Positions 1 to 5,716 of a stretch of 6,260 nucleotides of DNA are shown here, one piece after another; position 1 is the first letter of the stretch, and every line of letters begins with the position of its first letter. Origin of the DNA: Pseudomonadales bacterium (lineage in GTDB: Bacteria > Pseudomonadota > Gammaproteobacteria > Pseudomonadales > JAHEIH01); NCBI GenBank assembly GCA_023255355.1, contig JALRIU010000140.1, positions 1 through 6,260 of the forward strand, written 5' to 3'. Position numbers and translations under genes: made by a program. Under the pieces are notes generated by a model. It was not told where the DNA came from and made no database searches. It saw nothing but the letters and a program-made list of their open reading frames with translations.

Positions 1-30
1 AAAGAGTATATCTTTTCCACTCCATTCAAT

Positions 31-35
31 ACAGG
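31..35 (+). promoter_or_regulatory. Ribosome binding site of ygfZ
   Basis: ACAGG ends 6 bases before the ATG at 42. This favours the ATG over the in-frame TTG at 36, which would lie right against the AGG and leave no room for ribosome spacing. The match is short, so it is only moderately strong. Confidence 0.5.
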
Positions 36-41
36 TTGTAT

Positions 42-1007
42 ATGCAAACTTTATGGTCAAAAACCGTCACCGAACTCAATGTTAGTCTGAGTGAAGATAT
101 TCGTACCACTGACACATGGGTCAGTCATCTAGACTACATGGGCGCACTGACGGTTATAGGGCAAGATGCGGCCAAGTTTTTACAGGGACAGTTAAGTTGT
201 GATGTAAATACTATTTCAGCCGAACACTCAACCCCAGGGAGCCACTGTAATCCGCAGGGAAGAATGCTTAGTAATTTTAGATTATTTAGCCCCGCCGAAA
301 ATCATTTTGTGCTCGCCATGCAAGCCGAACTCTGCGAAACAGCCCAAAAAGCACTGCAAAAATATATCGTGTTTTCCAAAGCCACCCTCAGTCGTGTTGA
401 TCATTTACTGGCTCTAGGACTTCATGGTCCAGATGCCAGCAGCATTGTTGCTGGCTTATTTGGCACTACTACCAAAGCACGCAACGATACTGTGCAAAAC
501 GCCACAGGTAGTGCGATACAAATAGATGAAATGGCGCAATCTTTTGAGATTTATCTTGATCCAGAAAACACCGACGCCATGCAATCAATCCTTCAAGCGG
601 CACTACTTTGTGACAATGCTTATTGGCAACAACAATGCATAACTAATGGACTGTGGTACATATCGGCCGATCAATCTGGAGAGCACATTCCATTGGTGGC
701 CGCTCTAGACAAAATTGAGGGCATCAGCTTTAAAAAAGGCTGTTACACCGGGCAAGAAATCATTGCCAGAATGCATTATCGCGGCAAGGCAAAACGACAT
801 ATCGTCGCATTAGAAACGGATGGATTTGTGCCTGTTTCTATGGGAGACAAGATCATTGACAGCGTCACAGATAAAGATATTGGCGAGGTTGTTGCCTTTG
901 CACGAACAAAAAACCTGACAAGTCTGCTAGCTGTACTAAACTTGTCTGAGGACAATGAAGTCCCTCCACTTACACTCAACAATAGTAACGGGCCAGCCTT
1001 AAGATAG
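42..1007 (+). CDS. ygfZ: YgfZ/GcvT-family folate-binding protein, Fe-S cluster maintenance
   Basis: This 321-residue protein is close to the length of E. coli YgfZ (326). The family is cytosolic, binds tetrahydrofolate through a GcvT-like fold, and supports iron-sulfur enzymes such as the tRNA methylthiotransferase MiaB, especially under oxidative stress. The family signature K-G-C-Y-x-G-Q-E is intact near residues 232-239, with the functionally required cysteine at 234 (Cys228 in E. coli). An N-terminal FLQGQL segment (46-51) and CNPQGRM (69-75) match the usual folate-fold positions. The start is the ATG at 42 with AGG 6 bases upstream; an in-frame TTG at 36 would add two residues. The HDOD gene follows 28 bp downstream on the same strand, suggesting cotranscription. 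The promoter is probably outside the window. The family call is secure; the molecular role is taken from E. coli work. Confidence 0.95.
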   Translation: MQTLWSKTVTELNVSLSEDIRTTDTWVSHLDYMGALTVIGQDAAKFLQGQLSCDVNTISAEHSTPGSHCNPQGRMLSNFRLFSPAENHFVLAMQAELCETAQKALQKYIVFSKATLSRVDHLLALGLHGPDASSIVAGLFGTTTKARNDTVQNATGSAIQIDEMAQSFEIYLDPENTDAMQSILQAALLCDNAYWQQQCITNGLWYISADQSGEHIPLVAALDKIEGISFKKGCYTGQEIIARMHYRGKAKRHIVALETDGFVPVSMGDKIIDSVTDKDIGEVVAFARTKNLTSLLAVLNLSEDNEVPPLTLNNSNGPALR

Positions 1008-1035
1008 TTACACTGCGGCCCCAATAGGAGCCGCT

Positions 1036-1869
1036 ATGAGCGATATTGCTGAAAAAGTTCTGCAAGCAATCACAAAATCCATCAAAAACGATGAAATGGT
1101 TCTACCGACACTCCCGGAAGTAGCTTTACAAGTGAGAGATGCCGCAGAAAATGAACACGCCAATATCGATACTCTCTGCAGCGTGCTGCAAAATGATACG
1201 GCGCTCTCGGCCAGAATCATTAAAGTTACCAATAGTCCACTGATGCGGACAAGCCAAACGATCACAGATCTAAGAACAGCTGTGAGCCGCTTAGGACTTC
1301 AATATACCGCCAACCTGGCTATGGGACTGGCCATGGAACAGATGTTTCAAGCAACCAACGATACGATTGATGAATTGCTGCGAGAAAACTGGCAACGTAG
1401 TACTGAAGTTGCAGGCATCAGTCATGTGCTTTGCCGACATTACACATCGCTAAAACCAGACCAAGCCACGCTTGCTGGTTTGGTACATCGTATTGGGGCC
1501 CTGCCGGTACTGACCTTTGCCGAAAACCATGCTCAACTTCAAAAACCCAACGTCCTTAGAGCATTGATTGAAAAATTAGCACCCACTCTTGGGGGGCTTA
1601 TTTTGAAAAACTGGGAGTTCCCAGAATCGCTGCAAAATGTTCCTCAGGAACATATCAATTTCAGCCGTGTGGTAGACAAGGCAGATTATGCAGATATCGT
1701 CATGTTATCAGTGTTGCAGAGCTACATAGGCACCTCTCACCCTTACACACAACTCAACTGGGATGAAATATCAGCCTTTGGCCGCCTTGGTCTTGATCCA
1801 TCAATCTCTATTGCTGATGTTGAAGATCTTAGTGCAGATATGGAAGCCGCACTCGCCTATTTAGATTAA
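1036..1869 (+). CDS. HDOD-domain protein, probable signalling/regulatory role
   Basis: This 277-residue protein is essentially a single HDOD domain (about residues 20-215) plus a short acidic C-terminal tail. The diagnostic N-terminal segment LPTLPEVALQVRDA is at 23-36, followed by a helical region with LQNDTALSARIIKVTNS at 51-67, typical of HDOD proteins. Where catalytic HD phosphohydrolases have H-D in a G-L-x-H-D-x-G segment, this protein has H151-R152 in AGLVHRIGALP. The metal-binding pair is therefore broken and hydrolase activity is unlikely, as is usual for HDOD. Members are found in bacterial signalling, often near c-di-GMP or two-component proteins, but their targets are mostly unknown. 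The start is supported by AGGAG at 1026-1030, 5 bases before the ATG. It probably shares a transcript with ygfZ. Its TAA overlaps the ung stop on the other strand. No transmembrane segment or extra domain is visible. Confidence 0.9.
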   Translation: MSDIAEKVLQAITKSIKNDEMVLPTLPEVALQVRDAAENEHANIDTLCSVLQNDTALSARIIKVTNSPLMRTSQTITDLRTAVSRLGLQYTANLAMGLAMEQMFQATNDTIDELLRENWQRSTEVAGISHVLCRHYTSLKPDQATLAGLVHRIGALPVLTFAENHAQLQKPNVLRALIEKLAPTLGGLILKNWEFPESLQNVPQEHINFSRVVDKADYADIVMLSVLQSYIGTSHPYTQLNWDEISAFGRLGLDPSISIADVEDLSADMEAALAYLD

Positions 1870-2564
1870 AACTCAACATCATGCCAGGCTATGCCGCTCT
1901 GCCCATGCTGCAAGAGCGCTGCATTGGCTCGGCTAAAATGCCTACAGCCCTTAAACCCCCGATGAAATGATAATGGTGACGGATGGGCAGCTTGCAAGAT
2001 GGTATGTTTTTTTTCATTAAGCAAGGTTATTTTGTTGCCTGCGAAACGCCCCCACAACATGAAAACGACATGATCACAGTGCAAATCAACGGCTCTTAAA
2101 ATAGCATCAGTGATCGGTTCCCAGCCCATATTGGCGTGGCTATTGGGCTCACCCTCCCGCACACTTAACACAGAATTTAATAACAAGACTCCTTGCCTTG
2201 CCCACCCAGACAGCTCGCCGTACATCGGTGGCGCAATGTTTAGATCAGCATGCAACTCTTTAAAAATATTAACTAACGATGGCGGCAGTGACATACGGCT
2301 ATCCACTGAAAAACTTAAACCATGAGCTTGACCAGGGCCGTGGTAAGGATCCTGACCTAGGATAACGACCTTTACAGATTCTAAGGGTGTCAATTTTAGA
2401 GCGTGTAATAATTGTTCTTGTGATGGATAAACTCGCTGAGAAGCATACTCACCTTCTAAAAATTCTGCCAACTGTTGGCCCTGCTCATTTTGAACAAGAT
2501 CAGCCAATGCAGACTGCCAACCTGCAGGCAATTCAGCCAGCTGCCTAGTCAAGATAGACGCCAT
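1866..2564 (-). CDS. ung: Uracil-DNA glycosylase (family 1)
   Basis: This 232-residue enzyme removes uracil from DNA by cleaving the N-glycosidic bond, the first step of base excision repair after cytosine deamination or dUMP misincorporation. All catalytic landmarks are present: the water-activating loop GQDPYHG at 70-76 with catalytic D72, the uracil-binding N130 in LLLNSVLSV, and the DNA-intercalation loop HPSPLS at 194-199 with H194, followed by GFKGCRHF. These residues match E. coli D64, N123 and H187 with an almost constant offset, so the protein is complete and probably active. The start has AGGGG (minus-strand copy of 2570-2574) 5 bases upstream of the ATG. The gene diverges from purC and converges on the HDOD gene, sharing TTAA at 1866-1869 so that both stop codons overlap. 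Confidence 0.98.
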   Translation of the reverse strand: MASILTRQLAELPAGWQSALADLVQNEQGQQLAEFLEGEYASQRVYPSQEQLLHALKLTPLESVKVVILGQDPYHGPGQAHGLSFSVDSRMSLPPSLVNIFKELHADLNIAPPMYGELSGWARQGVLLLNSVLSVREGEPNSHANMGWEPITDAILRAVDLHCDHVVFMLWGRFAGNKITLLNEKKHTILQAAHPSPLSFHRGFKGCRHFSRANAALLQHGQSGIAWHDVEF

Positions 2565-2587
2565 TAATACCCCTACGTTAATTGTTG

Positions 2588-2615
2588 TTGAAGTCCTGAT
2601 TGGCTCTGTTAAAAT
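2588..2615 (+). promoter_or_regulatory. Candidate purC promoter
   Basis: TTGAAG (2588-2593) and TAAAAT (2610-2615) are separated by 16 bp, each differing from the sigma-70 consensus hexamers by one or two bases. A start near 2622 would give purC a leader of about 77 nt containing the inverted repeat at 2642-2658. This is a pattern match in AT-rich DNA and has no independent support. Confidence 0.4.
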
Positions 2616-2641
2616 TTACGCTTTCTTAACGACAATTATGA

Positions 2642-2658
2642 GGCTTATACATTAAGCC
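2642..2658. promoter_or_regulatory. Perfect inverted repeat in the ung-purC intergenic region
   Basis: GGCTTA and TAAGCC form perfect 6-bp arms around a 5-nt TACAT centre, 40 bp before the purC ATG. As DNA this 17-bp dyad looks like a regulator operator. As RNA it could form a small hairpin in the purC leader. It does not resemble the E. coli PurR operator. The six-T run at 2669-2674 starts 10 nt after the stem, too far for an ordinary intrinsic terminator. The function is unknown. Confidence 0.4.
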
Positions 2659-2698
2659 GTGAATTGTATTTTTTCAAAACAATGACAGGTTATAAACG

Positions 2699-3805
2699 AT
2701 GAGCCTAGCAAAGTCTGTTCTTTCAGTGAATGATGATTTACCCATTAAAACCGACAAACCCGTTCACAGTGGCAAAGTCCGCTCGGTTTACTGGTTAACT
2801 AAGGCGGATAGTGCTCGCTTAATTGCAGAGCGAGGCTACGATGTTGCAGCAGACTCTGAACTTGCAATTATGGTTATTTCTGACCGTATTTCTGCCTTCG
2901 AATGTCTGTGGCATGGCGAGGGCGATGTGCGTGGCGTACCTGGTAAAGGCGCTGCGCTTAATGCCGTATCAAATCATTGGTTCAAACTTTTTAAAGAAAA
3001 AGGTCTGGCCGACAGTCATATTCTTGAAGTTCCCCACCCATTGGTTTGGATTGTTCAAAAAGCGCGCCCAATCATGATCGAAGCTATTTGCCGCCAATAC
3101 ATTACGGGTTCAATGTGGCGTAGCTATGGCAAAGGCGAGAGAGAATTCTGCGGCATCCAAATTCCTGATGGCTTGCAGAAAGATCAACGCCTTCCTGAAC
3201 TGCTGATGACACCTTCTACAAAAGGTATTCTGAAAGGAATTCCAGGCGTGCCAGAACAAGACGATGTCAACATTACACGCCAGAATATCAGCGATAATTA
3301 CCAGGCGTTTAATTTTAACAACCCTGAAGATATCGCAAACTACGAAAAACTTCTTTCCGAGGGGTTTAATGTTATCAGTGACGCGCTCGCAGGCATCGAT
3401 CAAATCTTTGTCGATACTAAATTTGAATTCGGTTATGTCGTCGATAAAAACGGCCAAGAGAAACTTATCTACATGGACGAAGTTGGCACTCCTGACTCTT
3501 CACGTATTTGGGACGGTGAGCAGTATCGCAACGGCAAGATCGTGGAAAACTCTAAAGAAGGTTTCCGCCAAATGCTGTTAAATCACTTCCCAGAGCCAGA
3601 TATACTTCTCAACAAAGATCGTATGGAAGAGCGTTATGCGCTGGCGCGAGACAACGCACTTCCGATTGAAGTTTTACAGTCTGTTTCAGACACCTATGTA
3701 GGATTAGCTGAGAAAATCACCGGCGAGAAAATCACCTTAAGTGCAAATCCTAAAGAAGAAATTATTGCAATTTTAGACAAACAGTTTGGTCTAATTACAA
3801 AATAA
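2699..3805 (+). CDS. purC: Phosphoribosylaminoimidazole-succinocarboxamide synthase (SAICAR synthetase), long form
   Basis: The enzyme joins CAIR and aspartate using ATP to make SAICAR in de novo purine synthesis, in the cytosol. Family motifs occur in order: GKVRSVY at 25-31 (ATP site), SDRISAFE at 61-68, PGKG at 81-84, an E-x4-R-x-Y-x2-G-S stretch at 127-138, TPSTK at 171-175, the signature DTKFEFG at 239-245, and MDEVGTPDSSR at 259-269. At 368 residues it is much longer than E. coli PurC (237). The extra length lies in the N-terminus, the middle (about 145-215) and a C-terminal tail after the TPDSSR motif. This matches a recognised long PurC subfamily rather than a fusion. The ATG has AGG at 2687-2689, 9 bases upstream. 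The gene is monocistronic, with its own terminator starting 9 nt after the stop codon. It is divergent from ung. Confidence 0.97.
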   Translation: MSLAKSVLSVNDDLPIKTDKPVHSGKVRSVYWLTKADSARLIAERGYDVAADSELAIMVISDRISAFECLWHGEGDVRGVPGKGAALNAVSNHWFKLFKEKGLADSHILEVPHPLVWIVQKARPIMIEAICRQYITGSMWRSYGKGEREFCGIQIPDGLQKDQRLPELLMTPSTKGILKGIPGVPEQDDVNITRQNISDNYQAFNFNNPEDIANYEKLLSEGFNVISDALAGIDQIFVDTKFEFGYVVDKNGQEKLIYMDEVGTPDSSRIWDGEQYRNGKIVENSKEGFRQMLLNHFPEPDILLNKDRMEERYALARDNALPIEVLQSVSDTYVGLAEKITGEKITLSANPKEEIIAILDKQFGLITK

Positions 3806-3813
3806 TCCAGTTA

Positions 3814-3846
3814 CCCCTCTAGTCATCAAACTAGAGGGGATTTTCT
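3814..3846 (+). terminator. Intrinsic terminator of purC
   Basis: CCCCTCTAG (3814-3822) pairs perfectly with CTAGAGGGG (3831-3839) around an 8-nt loop, followed by ATTTTCTT. It starts 9 nt after the purC stop. Read from the other strand the hairpin is followed by TAACTGG, without a T tract, so it mainly terminates rightward transcription. It also lies just past the elbB stop codon and might give weak termination there. Confidence 0.9.
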
Positions 3847-3848
3847 TG

Positions 3849-4505
3849 TTAAGCCCTCGTTAATACTTCAGCAATCAACTTTTCTATACCTACCGAAACC
3901 GCAGCAATGTCTGGCCCTAGCATATAGGCAGGCGTTGTAACTAAGTTGTGTGATTCATCTATCACGATGTCTTCAACACCCGCTTGAGTATGGTTAGCCC
4001 CCGTTATAGCAACCTGAGATGCGGTGTCCGCATCGGAACCAATGGTACAACGAACCCCTTCACCAAAGATCGCTGCAGATAATACTGGTGCTATACACAT
4101 AAGACCTACGGGCTTGTGCGCTTTTGCAAAACTCTTTGCAAACGTTAAAAATTCGTCGTTGATCGTCATTGCCGCACCATCTTGAGCAAAGCTACAAAGA
4201 TTTTTAGCCACGCCAAATCCGCCAGGTACAATCAACGCATCATAGTCATCGGCATTAGCTTGGCTTAAAGGACTTACATGTCCACGGGCAATCCGCGCTG
4301 ACTCAACCAGCACATTGCGCACCTCTTCTGCCGGCTGTCCTGTGAGGTGATTAACTACGTGCATTTGCTCGATATCAGGGGCAAAACAGCTAACAGTAAC
4401 ACCAGATTTTGCAAGATATAACAGCGACAAAACCGCTTCATGAATTTCTGAACCGTCATAAACACCACAACCCGCCAATACAACGGCGACATGTTTTGTA
4501 GACAT
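3849..4505 (-). CDS. elbB: ElbB, DJ-1/PfpI-family glyoxalase (isoprenoid biosynthesis-associated)
   Basis: This 218-residue protein aligns along its length with E. coli ElbB, a class I glutamine amidotransferase-like (DJ-1/PfpI) protein. E. coli ElbB has glyoxalase III-type activity in vitro and was named from effects on isoprenoid production; its physiological role is uncertain. Visible landmarks are AGCGVYDGSEIHEA at 11-24 including E20, NHLTG at 52-56, RNVLVESARIARG at 63-75, VPGGFG at 93-98, the nucleophile elbow with C137 in LMCIAP, and TTPAYML at 190-196. The expected cysteine and glutamate are both present, so it looks active. The start is well fixed by AAGGAG (minus-strand copy of 4513-4518), 7 bases before the ATG. 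It is transcribed away from the cold-shock gene across 146 bp and converges on purC. In E. coli elbB sits beside mtgA; that neighbour is absent here. Confidence 0.96.
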   Translation of the reverse strand: MSTKHVAVVLAGCGVYDGSEIHEAVLSLLYLAKSGVTVSCFAPDIEQMHVVNHLTGQPAEEVRNVLVESARIARGHVSPLSQANADDYDALIVPGGFGVAKNLCSFAQDGAAMTINDEFLTFAKSFAKAHKPVGLMCIAPVLSAAIFGEGVRCTIGSDADTASQVAITGANHTQAGVEDIVIDESHNLVTTPAYMLGPDIAAVSVGIEKLIAEVLTRA

Positions 4506-4651
4506 AGCCTAACTCCTTTAACTTAAAATTTATAAATCATTTAACATTCAATATCTTGTCAAACATAGGGGGCTTGATGTTAGACTACCCGACGTTACAA
4601 CAAATAAAATAATGCACCTTAATATACAACAATAAAAAGTAGAGAATCATT

Positions 4652-5065
4652 ATGTTATCTCCATTTCAATTGGGCTTATCTCTAATTAGTGCTGCCGTTG
4701 GTAGTGTTCTGTTAACTTATTTAAACCAGTCCGTCATAGCTTTTGATGCTGTCGGCTTTAGTGTCATTCTTGTTATTGCTCTCATTAATACTATGCTGAG
4801 TCGTCCGTCAACCAGCCTAAATGACGACGATGATGATGAATACGATGAAAATGCCGAACAGGGTACAGTTAAGTGGTTCAATACTAGCAAAGGTTTTGGC
4901 TTTATCACTCGCGACGACGGTAGTGACATCTTTGTTCACCACCGCTCAATTCGTGGTCAAGGTCAAGGACGTCGCAGGCTAGTAGAAGGACAGCGCGTTA
5001 TGTTTGTTGAAGGGATTGGTGAAAAGGGCCCGCAGGCAGACAACGTAAGAATTGTGCGCTCTTAA
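4652..5065 (+). CDS. Membrane-anchored cold-shock-domain protein
   Basis: This 137-residue protein has two parts. Residues 1-50 hold two hydrophobic stretches (about 7-24 and 30-49) that should form a transmembrane hairpin. An acidic linker at 57-68, with five aspartates in a row encoded by a short GAC/GAT repeat, leads into a complete CspA-like cold-shock domain at 69-136. The domain has GTVKWFN at 71-77, RNP1 KGFGFI at 80-85, RNP2 DIFVHH at 92-97 and KGPQADNV at 125-132, all nucleic-acid-binding features. The hydrophobic N-terminus plus cold-shock C-terminus suggests an RNA-binding domain held at the cytoplasmic face of the inner membrane; this is inferred. The start has only a weak AGAGA site 6 bases upstream. 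Its stop is 3 bp from the slyX stop on the opposite strand, and I see no terminator between them. No specific gene name is justified. Confidence 0.9.
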   Translation: MLSPFQLGLSLISAAVGSVLLTYLNQSVIAFDAVGFSVILVIALINTMLSRPSTSLNDDDDDEYDENAEQGTVKWFNTSKGFGFITRDDGSDIFVHHRSIRGQGQGRRRLVEGQRVMFVEGIGEKGPQADNVRIVRS

Positions 5066-5068
5066 TTG

Positions 5069-5284
5069 CTAATAATGCGGCGGTGGCTCATTAGCCGCTG
5101 CATCACCACCCTGCAAGTCGCCAATTGTTCTAACAGATTTCATAACGTACTGCATCTGCTTTTGCAGAACTGACATTTCATTCGAAAGCTGGGCAATCTG
5201 CTGATTTAATCCTTCGATAATGTCATCTTGGTAAGCGATTTTAACCTGTATATCTACAAGTGACTCTTCAATTTTTTGACTCAT
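5069..5284 (-). CDS. slyX: SlyX family protein
   Basis: This 71-residue protein is the usual length for SlyX. Residues about 3-55 form a strongly predicted coiled coil with glutamine-rich heptads (for example IEGLNQQIAQLSNEMSVLQK at 23-42), and the C-terminus ends in the family hallmark PPPHY. The SlyX function is unknown; in E. coli the gene is next to slyD, which is not the case here. The ATG has only a weak GGA (minus-strand copy of 5291-5293), 6 bases upstream. The gene is divergent from yciH and converges on the cold-shock gene with a 3-bp gap. Confidence 0.9.
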   Translation of the reverse strand: MSQKIEESLVDIQVKIAYQDDIIEGLNQQIAQLSNEMSVLQKQMQYVMKSVRTIGDLQGGDAAANEPPPHY

Positions 5285-5298
5285 ACATGTTCCATAGT

Positions 5299-5326
5299 TT
5301 GGTGGTCAGCAAAGATAGATTATAAT
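5299..5326 (+). promoter_or_regulatory. Candidate yciH promoter with consensus -10
   Basis: A perfect TATAAT lies at 5321-5326 with TTGGTG (5299-5304) 16 bp upstream. A start near 5333 would give a leader of about 30 nt before the yciH ATG. The -10 is exact but the -35 matches only three of six bases, so activation or an alternative -35 is possible. Confidence 0.55.
5319..5324 (-). promoter_or_regulatory. Candidate slyX -10 element overlapping the yciH -10
   Basis: Read on the minus strand, 5319-5324 is also a perfect TATAAT, because ATTATAAT (5319-5326) is its own reverse complement. It lies about 35 bp upstream of the slyX ATG, a sensible distance. The best -35 on this strand is CTGACT with a long 19-bp spacer, so the promoter is plausible but weak. 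Confidence 0.4.
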
Positions 5327-5353
5327 AACTTACACAAAAAAGCAGTCAGCATT

Positions 5354-5357
5354 AGGA
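5354..5357 (+). promoter_or_regulatory. Ribosome binding site fixing the yciH start
   Basis: AGGA at 5354-5357 lies 5 bases before the ATG at 5363. It selects this ATG over earlier in-frame starts that would extend back across the promoter into slyX. The protein from 5363 starts MSKNSRLVYSTETG, closely matching the E. coli YciH N-terminus. Confidence 0.7.
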
Positions 5358-5362
5358 AAAGC

Positions 5363-5716
5363 ATGTCAAAAAATTCACGTCTGGTGTATTCCACCGAAAC
5401 TGGAAAGCTCTGCCCATTATGCAGTAAAGCTTACCATGCAGGGAAATGCGACATACCAGAAACGCTAGCTACGGGTGATGGTATTGTGCGGATTATGCGT
5501 GAGACAAAAGGCCGTAAAGGCAAAGGTGTCTGCCTGATCACAGGTCTTACCCTGCCCGAAAATGAATTAAATACCTTAGCTAAACGTCTTAAGCAAGTAT
5601 GCGGCTCAGGTGGTGCTATCAGGGATGGCATTATCGAAATCCAAGGCGACCACCGAGAAAAACTCAAAGCCGAGCTTGAAAAACTAGGCCACAAGGTCAA
5701 ACTTGCTGGCGGTTAA
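5363..5716 (+). CDS. yciH: YciH, SUI1/eIF1-like translation factor
   Basis: This 117-residue protein matches bacterial YciH, a homologue of eukaryotic initiation factor eIF1. E. coli YciH acts at the ribosome in initiation-complex discrimination and has been linked to translation control in stress. The SUI1 core spans about 38-117, with GDGIVRI at 38-44, GRKGKGVCLITGL at 50-62, IEIQGD at 91-96 and the conserved end KVKLAGG. The N-terminal LVYSTETGK at 7-15 is a family hallmark. Between them is C17-x2-C20-x8-C29, a cysteine knuckle absent from E. coli YciH. The start at 5363 is chosen from AGGA and this alignment. The gene has its own likely promoter, is divergent from slyX, and its stop codon overlaps the stop of the flrC-like gene within TTAA (5713-5716). 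Confidence 0.95.
   Translation: MSKNSRLVYSTETGKLCPLCSKAYHAGKCDIPETLATGDGIVRIMRETKGRKGKGVCLITGLTLPENELNTLAKRLKQVCGSGGAIRDGIIEIQGDHREKLKAELEKLGHKVKLAGG

Noticed and set aside
1..35. AAAGA/TCTTT inverted repeat at the left edge
   Set aside because: Five AT-rich pairs at the very edge of the window, with no following T tract; easily due to chance.
2565..2698. PurR operator upstream of purC
   Set aside because: I compared the region by eye with the E. coli-type 16-bp PurR consensus (ACGCAAACG-TTTTCGT) and found no convincing match; only a fragment resembling one half-site occurs.
3110..3457. 115-codon open frame on the minus strand inside purC
   Set aside because: It lies wholly within the highly conserved purC coding region, resembles no family I know and has no ribosome binding site. 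It is an antisense shadow.
4529..4562. elbB promoter with perfect TTGACA (minus strand of 4557-4562) and a TATAAA-like -10 in the palindrome ATTTATAAAT
   Set aside because: The spacing between the two hexamers is about 21-22 bp, too long for a normal sigma-70 promoter, and at 17 bp spacing the -10 match is poor. A promoter probably exists here but I cannot define it.
5083..5098. Hairpin GTGGCT-CATT-AGCCGC just after the cold-shock gene as its terminator
   Set aside because: The stem is only six pairs including one G-U, has no T tract, and lies in the conserved EPPPHY coding end of slyX.
5276..5362. Upstream extension of yciH reading MTHTCSIVWW...
   Set aside because: It overlaps the slyX start and the promoter, has no ribosome binding site, and its residues do not resemble YciH. 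The ATG at 5363 has AGGA and matches the family N-terminus.
5431..5700. 89-codon open frame on the minus strand inside yciH
   Set aside because: Antisense to a well-conserved gene, with composition typical of a shadow frame and no recognisable domain.
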